A DNA stretch of 64,000 nt from Chondrus crispus (lineage: Eukaryota > Rhodophyta > Florideophyceae > Gigartinales > Gigartinaceae), in NCBI RefSeq assembly GCF_000350225.1, contig NW_005179052.1, positions 34,156 through 98,155 on the forward strand, written 5' to 3'. Under the pieces are notes generated by a model, which worked only from the letters and a program-made list of their open reading frames with translations, made no database searches and was not told where the DNA came from. Each line of letters begins with the position of its first letter. Within the stretch, counting starts at the first letter, position 1. The position numbers were made by a program, and so were the translations under genes. This document shows, one piece after another, positions 20,766 through 32,299 of this stretch.

Positions 20766-21104
20766 TGTAGTGCAATGCGCCTGTCCGGCAGAGACCAAGG
20801 TCCGACGGTCCAACACAAACAACAACAACAAAAACAACAACTGCCAACGGCACAGCGCTACGGAGTGTTCGAAGCTCCCTGTCCTCTTTAAGCGGGTTTG
20901 CGGCCCGCAGTAGCTCGGATCCCTGATAGGGGGGAAAAGAGAAGGGCCCAGCCCGGGATCGGTAAATGGTGGTAGAGACTTGTAAAGGCAACTGCTCGAC
21001 GAGTTCGGAGGGGTGTCTAGGTAAACCTGGTCCGATGGGTCGTAAATCCAATGCTCGTAGAGCGCCTTATACAGCTTATACACTTGATAATGTCTTCGAC
21101 GGGG
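20766..21104 (-). repeat. Inverted 3'-end fragment of a related LTR
   Basis: Starts TGTAGTGCAATGCGCC and reads as the reverse complement of the last ~340 bp of the C-type LTR, including the AAC-rich strand of the TTG-rich tract. It splits the D LTR. It may be a truncated insertion or a local inversion; no clear target duplication was seen. Confidence 0.65.
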
Positions 21105-21270
21105 ACGTCCCAACAGAGCTACTGTGGGCCGCAAGCCCACACAAGGGGAAAGGGAGCCTCGAACGCTCCGTAGCGCGTGCCATCGGCAGTGGTTGTTTCT
21201 GTTGCTGTTTTTCTTCTTTTTGTTTGACCGTCGAACTGTGTTCGCGGCCTGCCAGGCACATTGCACTACA
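21105..21270 (+). repeat. Element D 3' LTR, right end
   Basis: LTR end in plus orientation: GTGCCATCGGCAG, a T/G-rich tract, then CACATTGCACTACA ending at 21270. The boundary with the inverted fragment on the left is approximate. Confidence 0.65.
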
Positions 21271-22634
21271 CTGAATTTGCATAAATATGTAATAGTGGGG
21301 TCTCCTGAACTACCCAGAATAATATCTGAAGTTTACCAGTGCCTAATATCTGTATTACCATCTACATCTATATACAGTACATCGTACATTATCACATTAG
21401 AGATATGAGGTAAAATAGGATCACATTTGAACCAATTGGTCAGTCGTCTAGACACTAGTGTCTATCCGACCGGACCTTGTTCTCATTTGAGGACAAAATT
21501 CATTAGGCAACCGTTTCACCGAAAATGTGATTTTTGATTGGCCAGGCACTTTGGAAGTGTATGGACACGCTACGTGTACGAGTAAAATACATGGTTGTCT
21601 TCTTTTTCTCTACCTCTTCTTGTACCAGCGTCTAGTTTATAATGTTCCACGACAACTACAACTCACAACTAAAGCGAGCGTGGCCTTGTCAGTTTCGACT
21701 GGGGCGCGTTGGTAGGGTTGAGAGTACAAGCTCGCTGGGAAACCTTTGGAATCGAAAACTCCCTCACGAACTCGACTGGTTGCGAGACCAAACTACTGTC
21801 TCGGAATGCACTCGGGCCTCCACTTGAGCATTGGACAGAATACGGTGACATCTCTTAAATGGCAATTCTGTACGCCATAGAGAGTAGCTAACATCGGAAG
21901 GCAGAGGCAAGTACGAATAATAGGGGGCTATAGAAAAGAACCTCTTGTTAATGTTTTCACCTAAAGCGTGACATTTAACCACTAAAAGCCTCTTTTGCAT
22001 TACCTCTATGTAGTGTTGCTCTTTGAAGTGAGAGGAGAGGCAAGTTCTTTTTGTCCAAGCGTGATATAAGATTATATATCTCGGAGACCATTATCACGAC
22101 ATGTCGAGCGTATATTTTTTGACTTCAAAGTCTTGCAAGATCTACAGCGACCTTGATGGGAAGCTTTCAAAAAGGATACATTAGCAAGCTCTCTTTGCTT
22201 ACTATTCTTCGCGAGGTGAGTTCCATTACCGGAAGAATGTGCATTATCACCAGAAAGTTTTGCTTTCTCCAGAATTGCTCCACGACCTTCCCTTGATAGA
22301 GTCATATCTGTTGTCAATGAGCTCTTCGGCAAGTCTCTCATAGAATGCTGATGGATGCCCAGAAAGCCGACCACCGTAGGCGTACCTGTAGAGCGACCCA
22401 GATGCAACGATAGTCACAGCTAGTAAAGAACCATTCACACATAGCGGTCATGCTTTGACTTCCAACTTCTTTTCCAATTGTAATAAATCTTGCCTGCATC
22501 TATTGTGCCGATCAATCTGAGAGGACGCACTGTGGTATTTATCCACGACCTCAGGGACAGGTATCTCGAAGGACTTTTTTTCCGTTTGATCCCTAACGGA
22601 TCTCCATCTTTCAAGACAAATTCCCCCACAAATG
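21271..22634. other. Unannotated flank between elements D and A
   Basis: Lower GC than the elements. No conserved domain, LTR end or RNA gene seen. Open frames are short (at most about 110 codons) and look random. Confidence 0.5.
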
Positions 22635-22639
22635 CGCCC

Positions 22640-23239
22640 TGTGGTACAATTGCCAAGTGGCGCTACTGTAGTAGGCCGGCGCCAGAGGCCTCGCCAAGTA
22701 CAGTAGTAAGATGTTAACCGATACGCTGCATACGTGGCCAGAACGTGTAGATGTGGCCACGTGGGAGTCCACGTGTAGTTAGTGGCACCGGCTAGTGCAG
22801 GTGTACACGTGGTGCGCGACCGATCGGTGGGTTAGTACGGTAGTCATTTTTAGTTACCGTAAGCTACAGTAAGCTGGCTACAGTATGTACAGCTACTGTA
22901 GTCCGTCCGGTGCCACCGCCCTACTAGGGGGTATAAGATAGGGGGACACCGGGCTGGAGGTAAACCGAGGCAAGCACGCCTCCCCTTACTTCCTACCCTA
23001 GTCCTTTACCGTACGGTTAAGTAAGTCCCTCAGGTTTCCAGCTCGCCACCGGTCGTACTGCTCTACACCCCAGTACGACTGCGCGTGTCCAGTGCGGTGT
23101 ACCTCCCTGGTTCTGTGCTTCCTACCGTTCCGGATTATTCTACCTCACGCTCCAGTGTAGCGGTCCCCCAAGCTCCCTCATTTTAGGTACAGCCTGTCCT
23201 TTTCCGTTTACGGTTTAGCATCCCTACGGTTGTACCACA
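22640..23239 (+). repeat. Element A 5' LTR (600 bp)
   Basis: Perfect 10-bp terminal inversion TGTGGTACAA / TTGTACCACA. Dense in CTACTGTAG / CTACAGTA palindromes at 22660-22900. TATAAG at 22932-22937 is the likely promoter core. Confidence 0.95.
22932..22937 (+). promoter_or_regulatory. LTR TATA box, element A
   Basis: TATAAG, 39 nt after CTACTGTAG (22893-22901), which is followed by TCCGG as in D. The 3' LTR copy is at 34223-34228, and the copy in the B 5' LTR is at 62933-62938 (minus strand). Confidence 0.55.
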
Positions 23240-23243
23240 TTTT

Positions 23244-23261
23244 TGGTACTCTTGTGGAGGG
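23244..23261 (+). other. Putative primer-binding site, element A
   Basis: TGGTACTCTTGTGGAGGG, 4 nt after the LTR. It is identical in B (62613-62630, minus strand). The tRNA was not identified. Confidence 0.5.
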
Positions 23262-23373
23262 ATACCTGGGGTTTCCAGACCCTCACCGTCGAGCTCAGGA
23301 AAGAAGACATCCGATTCGGTACGTGGACAAGTTGAAAACACGTATCAACCCCCGGTTCAAGTAAGAAGTCAAG

Positions 23374-25836
23374 ATGAATCCGACCAGAACCCCTGCGGAA
23401 GACTCCTGTTCGGGACCGGGCAGTACTAGCTCCGGCTCAGCCCGGGCGAGTACGCGCAGCGGACCACCCGGGTCCGTGCGCCCCCGTGTCGAAAACCCGG
23501 AGTCACTGCTACGGGTGACACCCGGTATAGAGCAGAACCCAATCAATACGGAGGGGACGGCCCCTGGAGCCGTCCCGGCCCTTGCTGGTCGAGCCGGTAC
23601 CGAACACTGCTCCCAGTGGGCATTAAATACCCTCTGGCCGCGCATGCAGACGTGGCTGGAGGAAGCTCTCGTTGAAGAGGTTCCTCGCCACGTCGAAGGT
23701 GTGATTAACCGAACGGTTCCGCCGCTTGTTGACGAACAAGTCCGGGCCGTCGTCACGCCCGTCATCGACGACGTCGTCGTTGCCCTCGTAGAGCGTGAGC
23801 TCCGAGAGGCACTCGACCCTGGAGATCATCTTACACCGTTGGGGCTGAGCCTTCAGACAGCTATCAACATAGCTGTCGAGACTCGCCTCGCCAACTTCAA
23901 TCCGAACGGTACTGTAGCTGAGGCACCTCAACCTCCTACGACCGCTACGGCACCTCTAAAATTAACAAGAACCGGAACAGGAGATACAAGACCGACACAG
24001 GTATATATGGCCCCTCACCCGGAGGCGGGCCCTCACCCGGAGGACCCACCTATATACCTGCCCGAAATTCAGGGTGGTACACGGGGTCCGACAGACAAGG
24101 ACCCCGCGACCTATGACAGATACGGAAGACACCCTCGCCATGAGGCAGAAAATCTGATGAGGTATGGCGAGACAGAAAATCGCTCGTCTTTCCGTTACGG
24201 TCCCAAGTCCCGACGCACAAAGCGCGGGCCATTACTGGAGGAAGAGGAGGAGTACTCTGAAGAAGAACCGTACGGTGACAGAAAAGCCGTCCGGCAAGAT
24301 TACCGTCCCTATAGGTCTCGGGCTGGAGCCCGTCGTCGAGGAGGTGAATTTCCCTCCGACGGAAGCTCGCCTGATTCGACCAGCGACGAAGGTCGACGCC
24401 ACCCGGGCAGCCGGCGAGACCGTAGCCACCGACGCAAGTGGTCCGGCTCAGAGGGCTACAGTACATACCCCGAGCCGCACGACCAGGGGCGCCGACAGGG
24501 TAGAAGTCGTCGGACTACCGAACGGTCAGCCCCCACCGAGTGGGTCGATGTGATTAAACCGCTTAATGATTTATTCACCGAAGCGGTTAATTACAAGACC
24601 TACCGGTTGGAACGTCGCAGCACCCGGTATAATTCCGAGGTCGCGCGGCATATCAGCCGTATCCGCAAGAAGCTGGACGTGCAGATGAAATCTCACACGT
24701 TCAGTGGACAAGATCCGATAGCGGTATTGGGCTTCCTTGCCCGGTTTAAGATGGTTTGCGACCATAATGGGGTAAGCCAGGGAGCTGCCGCATGGTGCTT
24801 CCAATTCTACTTATCCGGATAGGCGCATGCTCTACTGCAGTCCCGCCTTATGGGTAATACCATGGCGGTGAACGACGAGCAACGCGACATGCTCGAGAGT
24901 TACGAGAAGGTAGTCAATTTCCATTTACGGACCTACGCTACCGACGAAACTATCGCCGAGGACTACACCGAAGTGGTTTCCTTCCGTCAGAGTTCTAACA
25001 TGACGGAAGAAACCTACAGCAATCAGCTGTGGGACAAGGCCCTCCGATGCGGTACTGTCTTCTCAGACCGTCGGCTCAAGTCGCTGTACGTCGAGGGATT
25101 GCTCCCAGCGACGTGCGCGCAAGTGCGGAATTATCTAGCGACACACGCCACGGTAGACTACCAGGCGGTCGCTAGGTACGCACAAGCCATCGGGCAGACA
25201 CACCGTTCGGCGAGGCGGCACTTATTGCCATCGAACGTCGCGTCCCGTGACGCGACAGGCAAGATTGCCTTTAACCGCTCGGCAAGAAAGACTCCGGTGT
25301 TATCCGTCGAGTCCTCGTCGGAGGCCGCCTATACAGGCGCCTCACCCAACGCAGAAGGAATATTGGCGATGACGAGCCCCACAGTACACGCAAGTACCGT
25401 GAGCTCGCCGCCAACAAGTTTCCAACCTTCTCCGGTACCGTCAGTGGGAGGGGCTGTAGCCCCAACGTCCACTGTAGCCGGTTATGGCCGCCGCTACGGA
25501 AGCAGGGACCAACGGGCAAGGTGGGGACCGCCTCCGTGCCGGTTCTGTCTGGACCCCACTCACCGACAGGAAAGCTGCCCTATTGTCGCGGACGCCTCGC
25601 TGCGAGCCCAGCTCCTAGCAGCGAGGGAAGCGAACTATCAAAAGTTACGCATCCGACAGGGGCTCCGCCCTGGGTCTCCATTCAGTCGTCCACAGGGACC
25701 GGTGTGGCGAGGAAATCCCTCATCTCAAACCACGCCGGTCAACCTGGTGGACGAGGGGGTCGACAAGGCGGAGAAGCTGGTCGCTGAGGAGGAGGAGGAT
25801 TTCCAACTAACGGGGGAAGACAGGGAGGACGCGTAG
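23374..25836 (+). pseudogene. gag: gag of element A (one amber stop)
   Basis: One continuous 820-codon frame with a single TAG at 24820-24822, where B has glutamine. The start MNP at 23374 is the first ATG after the primer site and matches B. The N-terminal half is Pro/Gly-rich, the middle is charged and low-complexity (Arg/Asp/Glu/Ser/Tyr), then comes a helical capsid-like region from about 24540. A CCHC knuckle (C-x2-C-x4-H-x4-C) lies near 25540-25580. pol follows in the -1 frame. Confidence 0.88.
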
Positions 25837-25837
25837 A

Positions 25838-28800
25838 GGCGACGTCGTCAAAGCTCCCTGTCTGCCTCACCCCGGAGGATCCGTCCCCCTCAACTCAGGC
25901 AGCAGAACCGAACCAAACAGAAGACGCGCAGACCGCAGCGGAACCTATTTGCTTCTTCAAGAGGCAGAACTATAAGGTTTCCGCCACGGTAGGGCTGCTA
26001 CAAGCGAATATGCGGGCACTCTCCCCAGTCCTAGACTCGGGGGCAGCGCCCAACCTCATCCATATACGCTGTGTGGCCGAGCCATGGCGCGCGGCCATCC
26101 GTCCGGTAAAGAGCGCACCGCTGGTGGACGCATCCAATCGCTCAATGAGCGCCCTTGGACAGCTTACACTGTACGTCCGCATCGGAGATTTCACAGCCAG
26201 GGTCAAGTTTCTCGTGGTCACCCGCCTGGCTGTGGATTGTATATTAGGGACCACCTTTATAGACCAACATATCAAGGCAATTCTACCACCGCGACGGAGG
26301 GTTCTCTTCCATCATGCCCCCTCAGTCGCACTTACAGGCACGACGCCATCCAAATTTACTCATAAGGAACACCGAACGGAAACAGAAAAATCGCCAAGAA
26401 CCAAGCCGTTTTCGAGCAACACGCCGTCTCGGAAAATACGCATGGTGCGGGGAATTACAATTCCCCCCATGACGCAAGCAACCGTACGGGTGGCGACGCC
26501 GGTCGCCGGGCTCTACTTCTTACAGAACCATCCCCGCACGGCAGAGAAGAACCAGTCGCTTATGGCGCAGGGAGTCGTGGATATAAAGCCAGACATTCCG
26601 TTTTCCGGAATAATGAGCAATTTTAGCCATAATGCGGTCCATCTCCCCAAACAAACCGTTATCAGACTCGCGCTACCATCGCCGACCCACATCCTAGCCC
26701 TTCAGCCAGCCACAGGAGTGTCTGAAGCTAAGGAGGGGGAGGAAACAAAAATAATCTTCCCCCTACAGTACCCCGTTTGGGTACCGTACAGGATGCGGGA
26801 CAAGACAAGTCCGATACGGAAGAAGAACAGGAGAGAACCGACACGGATGAAGCCCCCCGATTGTGGACCGAAGATGTCCACATCGGTGAGGAAGACGGAG
26901 AGCTATGCGAAAAAATAGTAGCTATGCTCTCCGAATTCAAGGAGATGTGGAATGGCCGCCTCGGGAAGATTGGTGCTACCAAGCACCGCATCGACCTCAA
27001 GGCGGGGGCCAATCCCATCTACCAAGCTCCGTACCGGGCTGGTCCAACCGCACGGGAAAAGGAAAAAACCGAGGTGAACCGCATGCTGCGGGCCGGCGTC
27101 ATCGAGCCGGCTACGGCAGAATAGGCCAGTCCTGTGGTCTTCGTACCCAAAAAGGACGGTACCATGCGGTTCTGTGTGGACTACCGCAAGCTAAACGCAC
27201 TTACCATCCGGGATTCCTATCCCCTACCGCGAATGGATGAGTGCATCGACTCACTCGGCGACGCTACAGTATTCACTACGCTTGATTGCAATAGTGGATA
27301 CTGGCAAGTTGAAGTCGCCGAGGAGGACCGCGATAAGACGACGTTCGCGTCGCACTGCGGTCTATACCGGTTTGTGCGGATGCCGTTCGGTTTAAAGAAT
27401 GCCCCAGCCACTTTCCAAAGGGCTGTGGACATCATCCTCTCCCGAGTTAAATGGGAAACCGCATTGGTGTACTTGGATGACGTCATCGTGTACTCTAAAA
27501 CCGTTACGGAACACCTCGACCACGTTCGGGAGGTACTACAACTGCTGTAAACCGCCGGGGTATCGCTGAAGATATCGAAATGTACATTTTTCGACACTTC
27601 AGTGATGTACCTGGGGCACATAATCCGACCGGGACGGTTAGAGGTCGAGAGGCGCAACGTCATCGCTATCGAGCGGGCGCTACCTCCTTCTAACGAAACT
27701 TAATTACGCTTCTTCCTGGGGATGTGCAATGTCTACAGGCGGTTCGTCCCGAACTTCGCCAAAATTGCCGCTCCCCTCAATAGGAAGACGAGCAAGGATC
27801 ACCCCTTCGAACTGGGAGTCCTATCCGATTCGGAATACGAGGTCTTTGCCGAGCTAAAGAAGAGGCTGGTCTCACCGCCCATCCTGGCTCTACCCCGTCA
27901 CGGTTACAAGTACACACTCGACACGGACGCATGTGCGTACCAAGTGGGGTGTGCCCTGCTGCAAGACCAACCGAACGGAGATAAATTACTGATTGGCTAC
28001 TGGAGCCGTAGTCTCACGGATGCTGAGAAGAATTACACGACGACCGAGAAGGAGTGCCTTGCAGTCGTCTGGAGCATCCTGGCATTACGCGCCTACCTGT
28101 ATGGTGCCACCTTCAATCTCCGAACGGACCATGAGGCCCTCCGGTGGGTCCTCAATTTGGCGGACAGCTCCGGACGGCTCGCCCGCTGGCGGTTACGCCT
28201 GGCGGAGTACGACTACTACGTACAATACCGGCCGGGTGTCAAACACCAATTGGCGGATGGGGTATCTCGCCTCCGGACGGACGAAGGGGAAACCGCCGCG
28301 GTAGACGACGAAGTCCCGTGCTTCGTCGTTCAAGTGTCAAGACAGGAGCCTAACGTGGGGCCCGTCGATATTGACTGGGCCCCAGATACCGAACGGAGTC
28401 CCGGGAATGCGCGAGAGAGGCCCCAGGCCCTTGCCGTAACTCCCGAACAAACGGACGTATCGTCCCTGTCGGTTGAGGAATTTATCCAAGCACAGGCGGC
28501 GGACGAGTTCTGCACCCATGCCGCCCGAACCGTCGGAGAGCCAGACTCAAAGTATGACGTGGACCGTTACGGTTTCTTGGTGCGGAGGTCCCCTCTTGAT
28601 GGGACACTGCAACGCGTCGTCCCGAAACGGTTAAGGGCCAAGGTGCTGTATTTGGCACACCACCCGAGGTTGGCCGGACACCCCGGTGGGACCAGGATGT
28701 ACTATACCCTGAGAAGGGAGTACAACTGGCCCCACATGGCCAACGACGTGTACGCTACCGTACGGAACTGTCAATCGTGCTCTGCGACACGGGGCACGAT

Positions 28801-29748
28801 TGTACGTCATCAAAAGGACATGAAACCATTCCCGGCCGCCGGACCCTTGGAGTTTGTCGCAATGGACCTCCTGGGTCCGTTGCCGAAGACCGCACATGGG
28901 AATCAGTTCGTCCTTGTGATTACCGACCGGTTCTCGAAGCTCACGCGCAGTATCGCGCTTCGTACGACAACCGCAGCCGTGGTGGCTAACGCATTCCTGG
29001 ACAACTGGTGTACGTCTACGGAGCACCACAGTACGTCCTTACCGATAACGGTCCGCAATTTGGGGCGAAGTTCTTCGACGCCGTGTGCGCATTGCTAGGC
29101 ATACGTCACTATTTGACGACAGCCTACCACCCGCAAACTAACGGGCAGACCGAACGGTTTAATAAGACCATCGTACAGAGGCTCCGACATTATGTCGAGG
29201 AGCACCAGCGAGACTGGGACGGCTTCCTCCAGCCTCTGACGTATGCTTATAACATACAAGTCCACCGGTCAACGGAGACTACTCTGTTTGACCTGGTGTT
29301 GACAAGACAACCGTCCGGATTAACCGTCGCGGGTACAGCGCCCCAGGCTGCGGGAGTCGCCCATGACGACCCACGTACTCCCGTACAGTACAAGCGGGCG
29401 ACTCTTCGCAAGCTACGGGATGTCCTCGACCGTGCGCGGGTGAAGATGACCGCGGCCCAAAAGCGGTATAAGGAGAACTTCGATAAGAAAGTCCGATTCC
29501 GAGGGGTAATACAGGAGGGCGACCAAGTCTACGTGGATCGCCCTCCCCGAGCCCTCCGAGCAGCTGACCGACGTGGCCGCGACGGACAGGGGCTTGGGAC
29601 GGACGACATGTCCGTCAAGCTTTTACCGAAGACGGAAGGACCCTTTCGGGTCCGCCAAGCCACGGACACGACTGTTACTGTGGAGCAAGACGGGCTTCCT
29701 GTACGGGTCAGTATTGACCGCGTCACGCGGATGCCGAGGGGCCCGGGG
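25838..29748 (+). pseudogene. pol: pol of element A: protease, RT, RNase H and integrase, with multiple lesions
   Basis: Protease (LDSGAAPN) near 26032 in the -1 frame relative to gag. Frameshift near 26740 in a G run (five G here, six in B). RT with PLPRMDE, SGYWQ, MPFGL and YLDD near 27472, broken by TAG (27122-27124), TAA (27548-27550) and TAA (27701-27703). The 27548 stop is shared with B. RNase H (TDAC) is followed by integrase with an HHCC finger near 28650-28790 and the D, D (TDNGPQFG) and E (NGQTERFN) core. A second frameshift near 29007 is a lost G relative to B. The solo LTR then cuts the gene at 29748, and the chromodomain continues at 30393. Confidence 0.9.
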
Positions 29749-30387
29749 TGTAGCATAGCCGCCGACTACTGTACTATATATTAGATTTAGAATTAGATCT
29801 AACGCTGTAAGGTACGGACCTTACAGCGTGCGCGCGCGCATACCTTACAGCGCGCGCGCACTAACACGTGTACCCCACGTGTAGCACACGTGTGCTGTCA
29901 GCCCCGACGGCTGACAGCGTTACAGTGCGGGTCGGCCCGCACTGTCTACAGTAAGCCGACTACAGTACAGTCCGTACTGTACTGTAGACGGTTAATTAAC
30001 TTGTACAATAAATATAGGGAGCGACCGCCGGCGGAGGGGACCAGGACAGGCAACCCTCCACCGACGGTCGACCACCCAGCTTACTCTACTCACACGGCCG
30101 TTCCACGAGTAGTTACCACCGAGCGGGTAGAGGACGCGCGCGACACCGCGGCGAGCTGCGATCCGCCTCCCCCCGTCAGTACCGGATCGTCAACCGGTAC
30201 TGCTCCGGGGCGTCGAGGCGTCGATCCACTCGCCTACGCCCGCGTCCCCGCCGACCACGCTCTACCACCCGCTACCGGCCCGCTTCCGGTGGCGTTGGTT
30301 GGTTCAAGACCCTCGGTACGCCGATCCGGGGTCTTCCGCCGAACAGCGCAAACACCCCTCCGCCATGTGTGGGGTGTTTATGCGACA
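29749..30387 (+). mobile_element. Solo LTR of a third LTR-retrotransposon family, inside element A pol
   Basis: Starts TGTAGCATA and ends TATGCGACA (imperfect terminal inversion). It is flanked by the 5-bp duplication CGGGG at 29744-29748 and 30388-30392. Element B lacks it and has a single CGGGG there. Removing 644 nt restores the integrase frame into the chromodomain. Contains CTACTGTAC (29766-29774) directly joined to TATATA (29775-29780). Confidence 0.88.
29800..30000. repeat. Cluster of hairpins in the solo LTR
   Basis: At least five consecutive inverted repeats: ACGCTGTAAGG/CCTTACAGCGT, GCGCGCGCG arms, ACACGTGT copies, GCTGTCAGCC/GGCTGACAGC, and ACAGTGCGGG/CCCGCACTGT, then CTACAGTA repeats. 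This is an unusually structured RNA or DNA segment. Confidence 0.75.
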
Positions 30388-30392
30388 CGGGG

Positions 30393-30638
30393 GACTGGAC
30401 CATGCCTACAGGAGGCATAAGTGCCCCTTCCGAACGGATTAACCCTCCCCATGGGGACGGTGCTAATACCCCCGAGGAGTTCGTCGTCGAGCGTCTCGTA
30501 GCGGATCGCGACACCCCTACCGGTTTGGAATACAAAGTGCGGTGGTATGGATACACCCCCGCGGATGATACATTCGAACCCGCGGAGGGCTTACCACAAG
30601 CCTTTATCGATCGGTATTGGCGAGCCCACCGAGCTTAG
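30393..30638 (+). pseudogene. pol: Chromodomain end of element A pol
   Basis: The chromodomain (EEFVVERL, then KVRWYGYTPADDTFEP) ends at 30638. It is in the frame expected once the solo LTR is removed. Nearly identical to B, so it was intact before the interruption. Confidence 0.88.
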
Positions 30639-30658
30639 TTCCGCTCGGTGGCGCAAGC

Positions 30659-30673
30659 TAAGAAGGGGGGTCT
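30659..30673 (+). other. Internal polypurine tract, duplicate of the terminal one
   Basis: TAAGAAGGGGGGTCT, 21 nt after the pol stop. It is identical to the terminal tract at 33917-33931. The same pair exists in B. Confidence 0.8.
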
Positions 30674-32299
30674 CCGGGATACTGTACCGGTTGAGACCAC
30701 CCGCATGTAGAGCATGCGGGGGGGCGGAAGCCGCCTACGGGACCGTCAATACCGCTCGGAACTATACGCTCTACGATGGGCTTTGCACCCTCTAAACTAC
30801 GGCTGGCAGTCGACTCCGTGACCCCCCCGAACTAAGGGCCTAAGTTACAAAATTGGCCAGCCCTCCGGGGAGGTGCCGTGTGTCAAATACTGTACACGCC
30901 GCCTATCAGGCGTGTAATCCGAAACGGTGAGGTCCAGGGACCTCTGGGGGATCGCCTAGGTCACCAGGCGTCCCCCGAGGTCGACCATGGTCGACGATGG
31001 GGAGCTACGGCACGCCCGCGGTGCCCAAGATAAATACCGTCTCGGATACTTGCAGCGACGGCGCGACCCCCGACACGTTGCAAAAATTGCCAAGTGTCAT
31101 TCTCGTACTGGTGCGGTGGCCTGCGGCAAAAATCCGGCGACCAAATTGTGAGGGGTGACACCGTTCGGTTCGGCAATTACGTCGAAGTTCGGGCTACGTT
31201 TGAGCCCCTAGCGGGCTCAATAAAAATCGTAACCCACCGCCGACAACGGCATCGTACTCCCCGCGTCAAGCCGCTTCGGACAGTATAAGGTCCGAAAAAC
31301 GGTCAATGTCGACCCCGGCGGACCAGCCGCCAATTTCGGTCAACTTTGGGCTCTGTTTTGACCCCTAGCGGGCTCAATAAAAATCGTAGCCCACTTCCGA
31401 GAACTGCATCGTGCTCACCGCGTCAAGCCGGACCCGGAAGTATCCACCCCGAAAAGGCGGTCATGGCGAGGTGTCACCCGATTTGGAAACGAGATCAGTT
31501 TTTATTGGTTTCTAGTGGTTTTTTACAGTTTCCACATCGAGGCTGTCGGCGAAGTTGCCGGGGCGCACTCGTACGCCCCTAACCGCCACGGACACGGACC
31601 GAGCGAGGCCAGAGGGGTCTCCCCGCAACTACGAGGGTCGAGACCCCCACGTACTGTACGCGCCGGTGGAAAAGAGGGGCGTGCGAGTTGGCAAAATGGC
31701 CAGCCCTCCGGGGGGGTGCCGTGCATCGGTACGGTGGCACCACTACCCCGGAGGAGCGCCTGCTTATGGGGAGGCGCTGTAGCCCTCCGGGTGGGGCCTG
31801 GGTCTTTACCTGGCACCCTGCAAAGAGGAGCGCAACCGAACGGTACCCTCCAGGGACCTCCAGGGGAGCGCTCAGGTATATGAGCACCTCCGAGGCCGAC
31901 CCTGGATGATGGGGGATGCGGACAAGCCGCCGTGAGGCCATGCCGTCCTCAAACCCAATCACCGACACGGAATGGACGGGGTACAGTACTTGTGGTGCAT
32001 ACAGTACTGTACCCGGTGGCCGCAGCCAATTAAGGCGCGCGGCGGCGCATGGGAGGCGGTTCGGAACGCCTCCGATTCGAGGGAACAGCCAATCGGAGCT
32101 CGTTAAAATGAAAAAAAGCCACCTGCCGAACGGAAAAACTAGGCAAGTTTTACTAGGAAAAACGCCGGTTTTGAAGCCAGAACGATCCCCCCAACGGAAA
32201 ATCAGGCATATTTTACTGAGAAAAAGGCCGATTTTACGGAGATGGAAAACGGAGCAGCATCGCTGCGGGGCAGCTTGCACTGCGTCTATTGACCCCTAA
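30674..32299 (+). other. Element A region after pol, with tandem AATAAA units
   Basis: No coding region. Two imperfect units with a 157-bp period contain GCGGGCTCAATAAAAATCGTA, with AATAAA at 31219-31224 and 31376-31381. B keeps both (minus strand). A further imperfect duplication of an AACGGAAAA...TTTTAC segment lies at 32120-32240. These are candidate polyadenylation sites for plus-strand RNAs. Confidence 0.6.

Larger units (their letters stand above)
1..21270 (+). mobile_element. Element D: 3' part of a Ty3/gypsy LTR element, host of nested element C
   Basis: The window opens inside this element. Its gag-pol would lie upstream of base 1. What remains is the post-pol spacer (1-3108), an antisense ORF (3061-5061 region), a polypurine tract and the 3' LTR. 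The LTR starts with TGTAGTGCAAT at 5186, is broken at 5593 by insertion of element C, resumes at 20344 and ends with ATTGCACTACA at 21270. The same order of spacer, antisense ORF and LTR is seen in C, so D belongs to the same family. The 5' LTR and target duplication are outside the window, so the full size is unknown. Confidence 0.85.

Noticed and set aside
25790-25836. A classical -1 slippery heptamer at the gag/pol overlap of A (G-rich run near the gag end)
   Set aside because: The run does not fit X-XXY-YYZ in the gag frame and is not conserved in B or C, although pol is in the -1 frame in each element.
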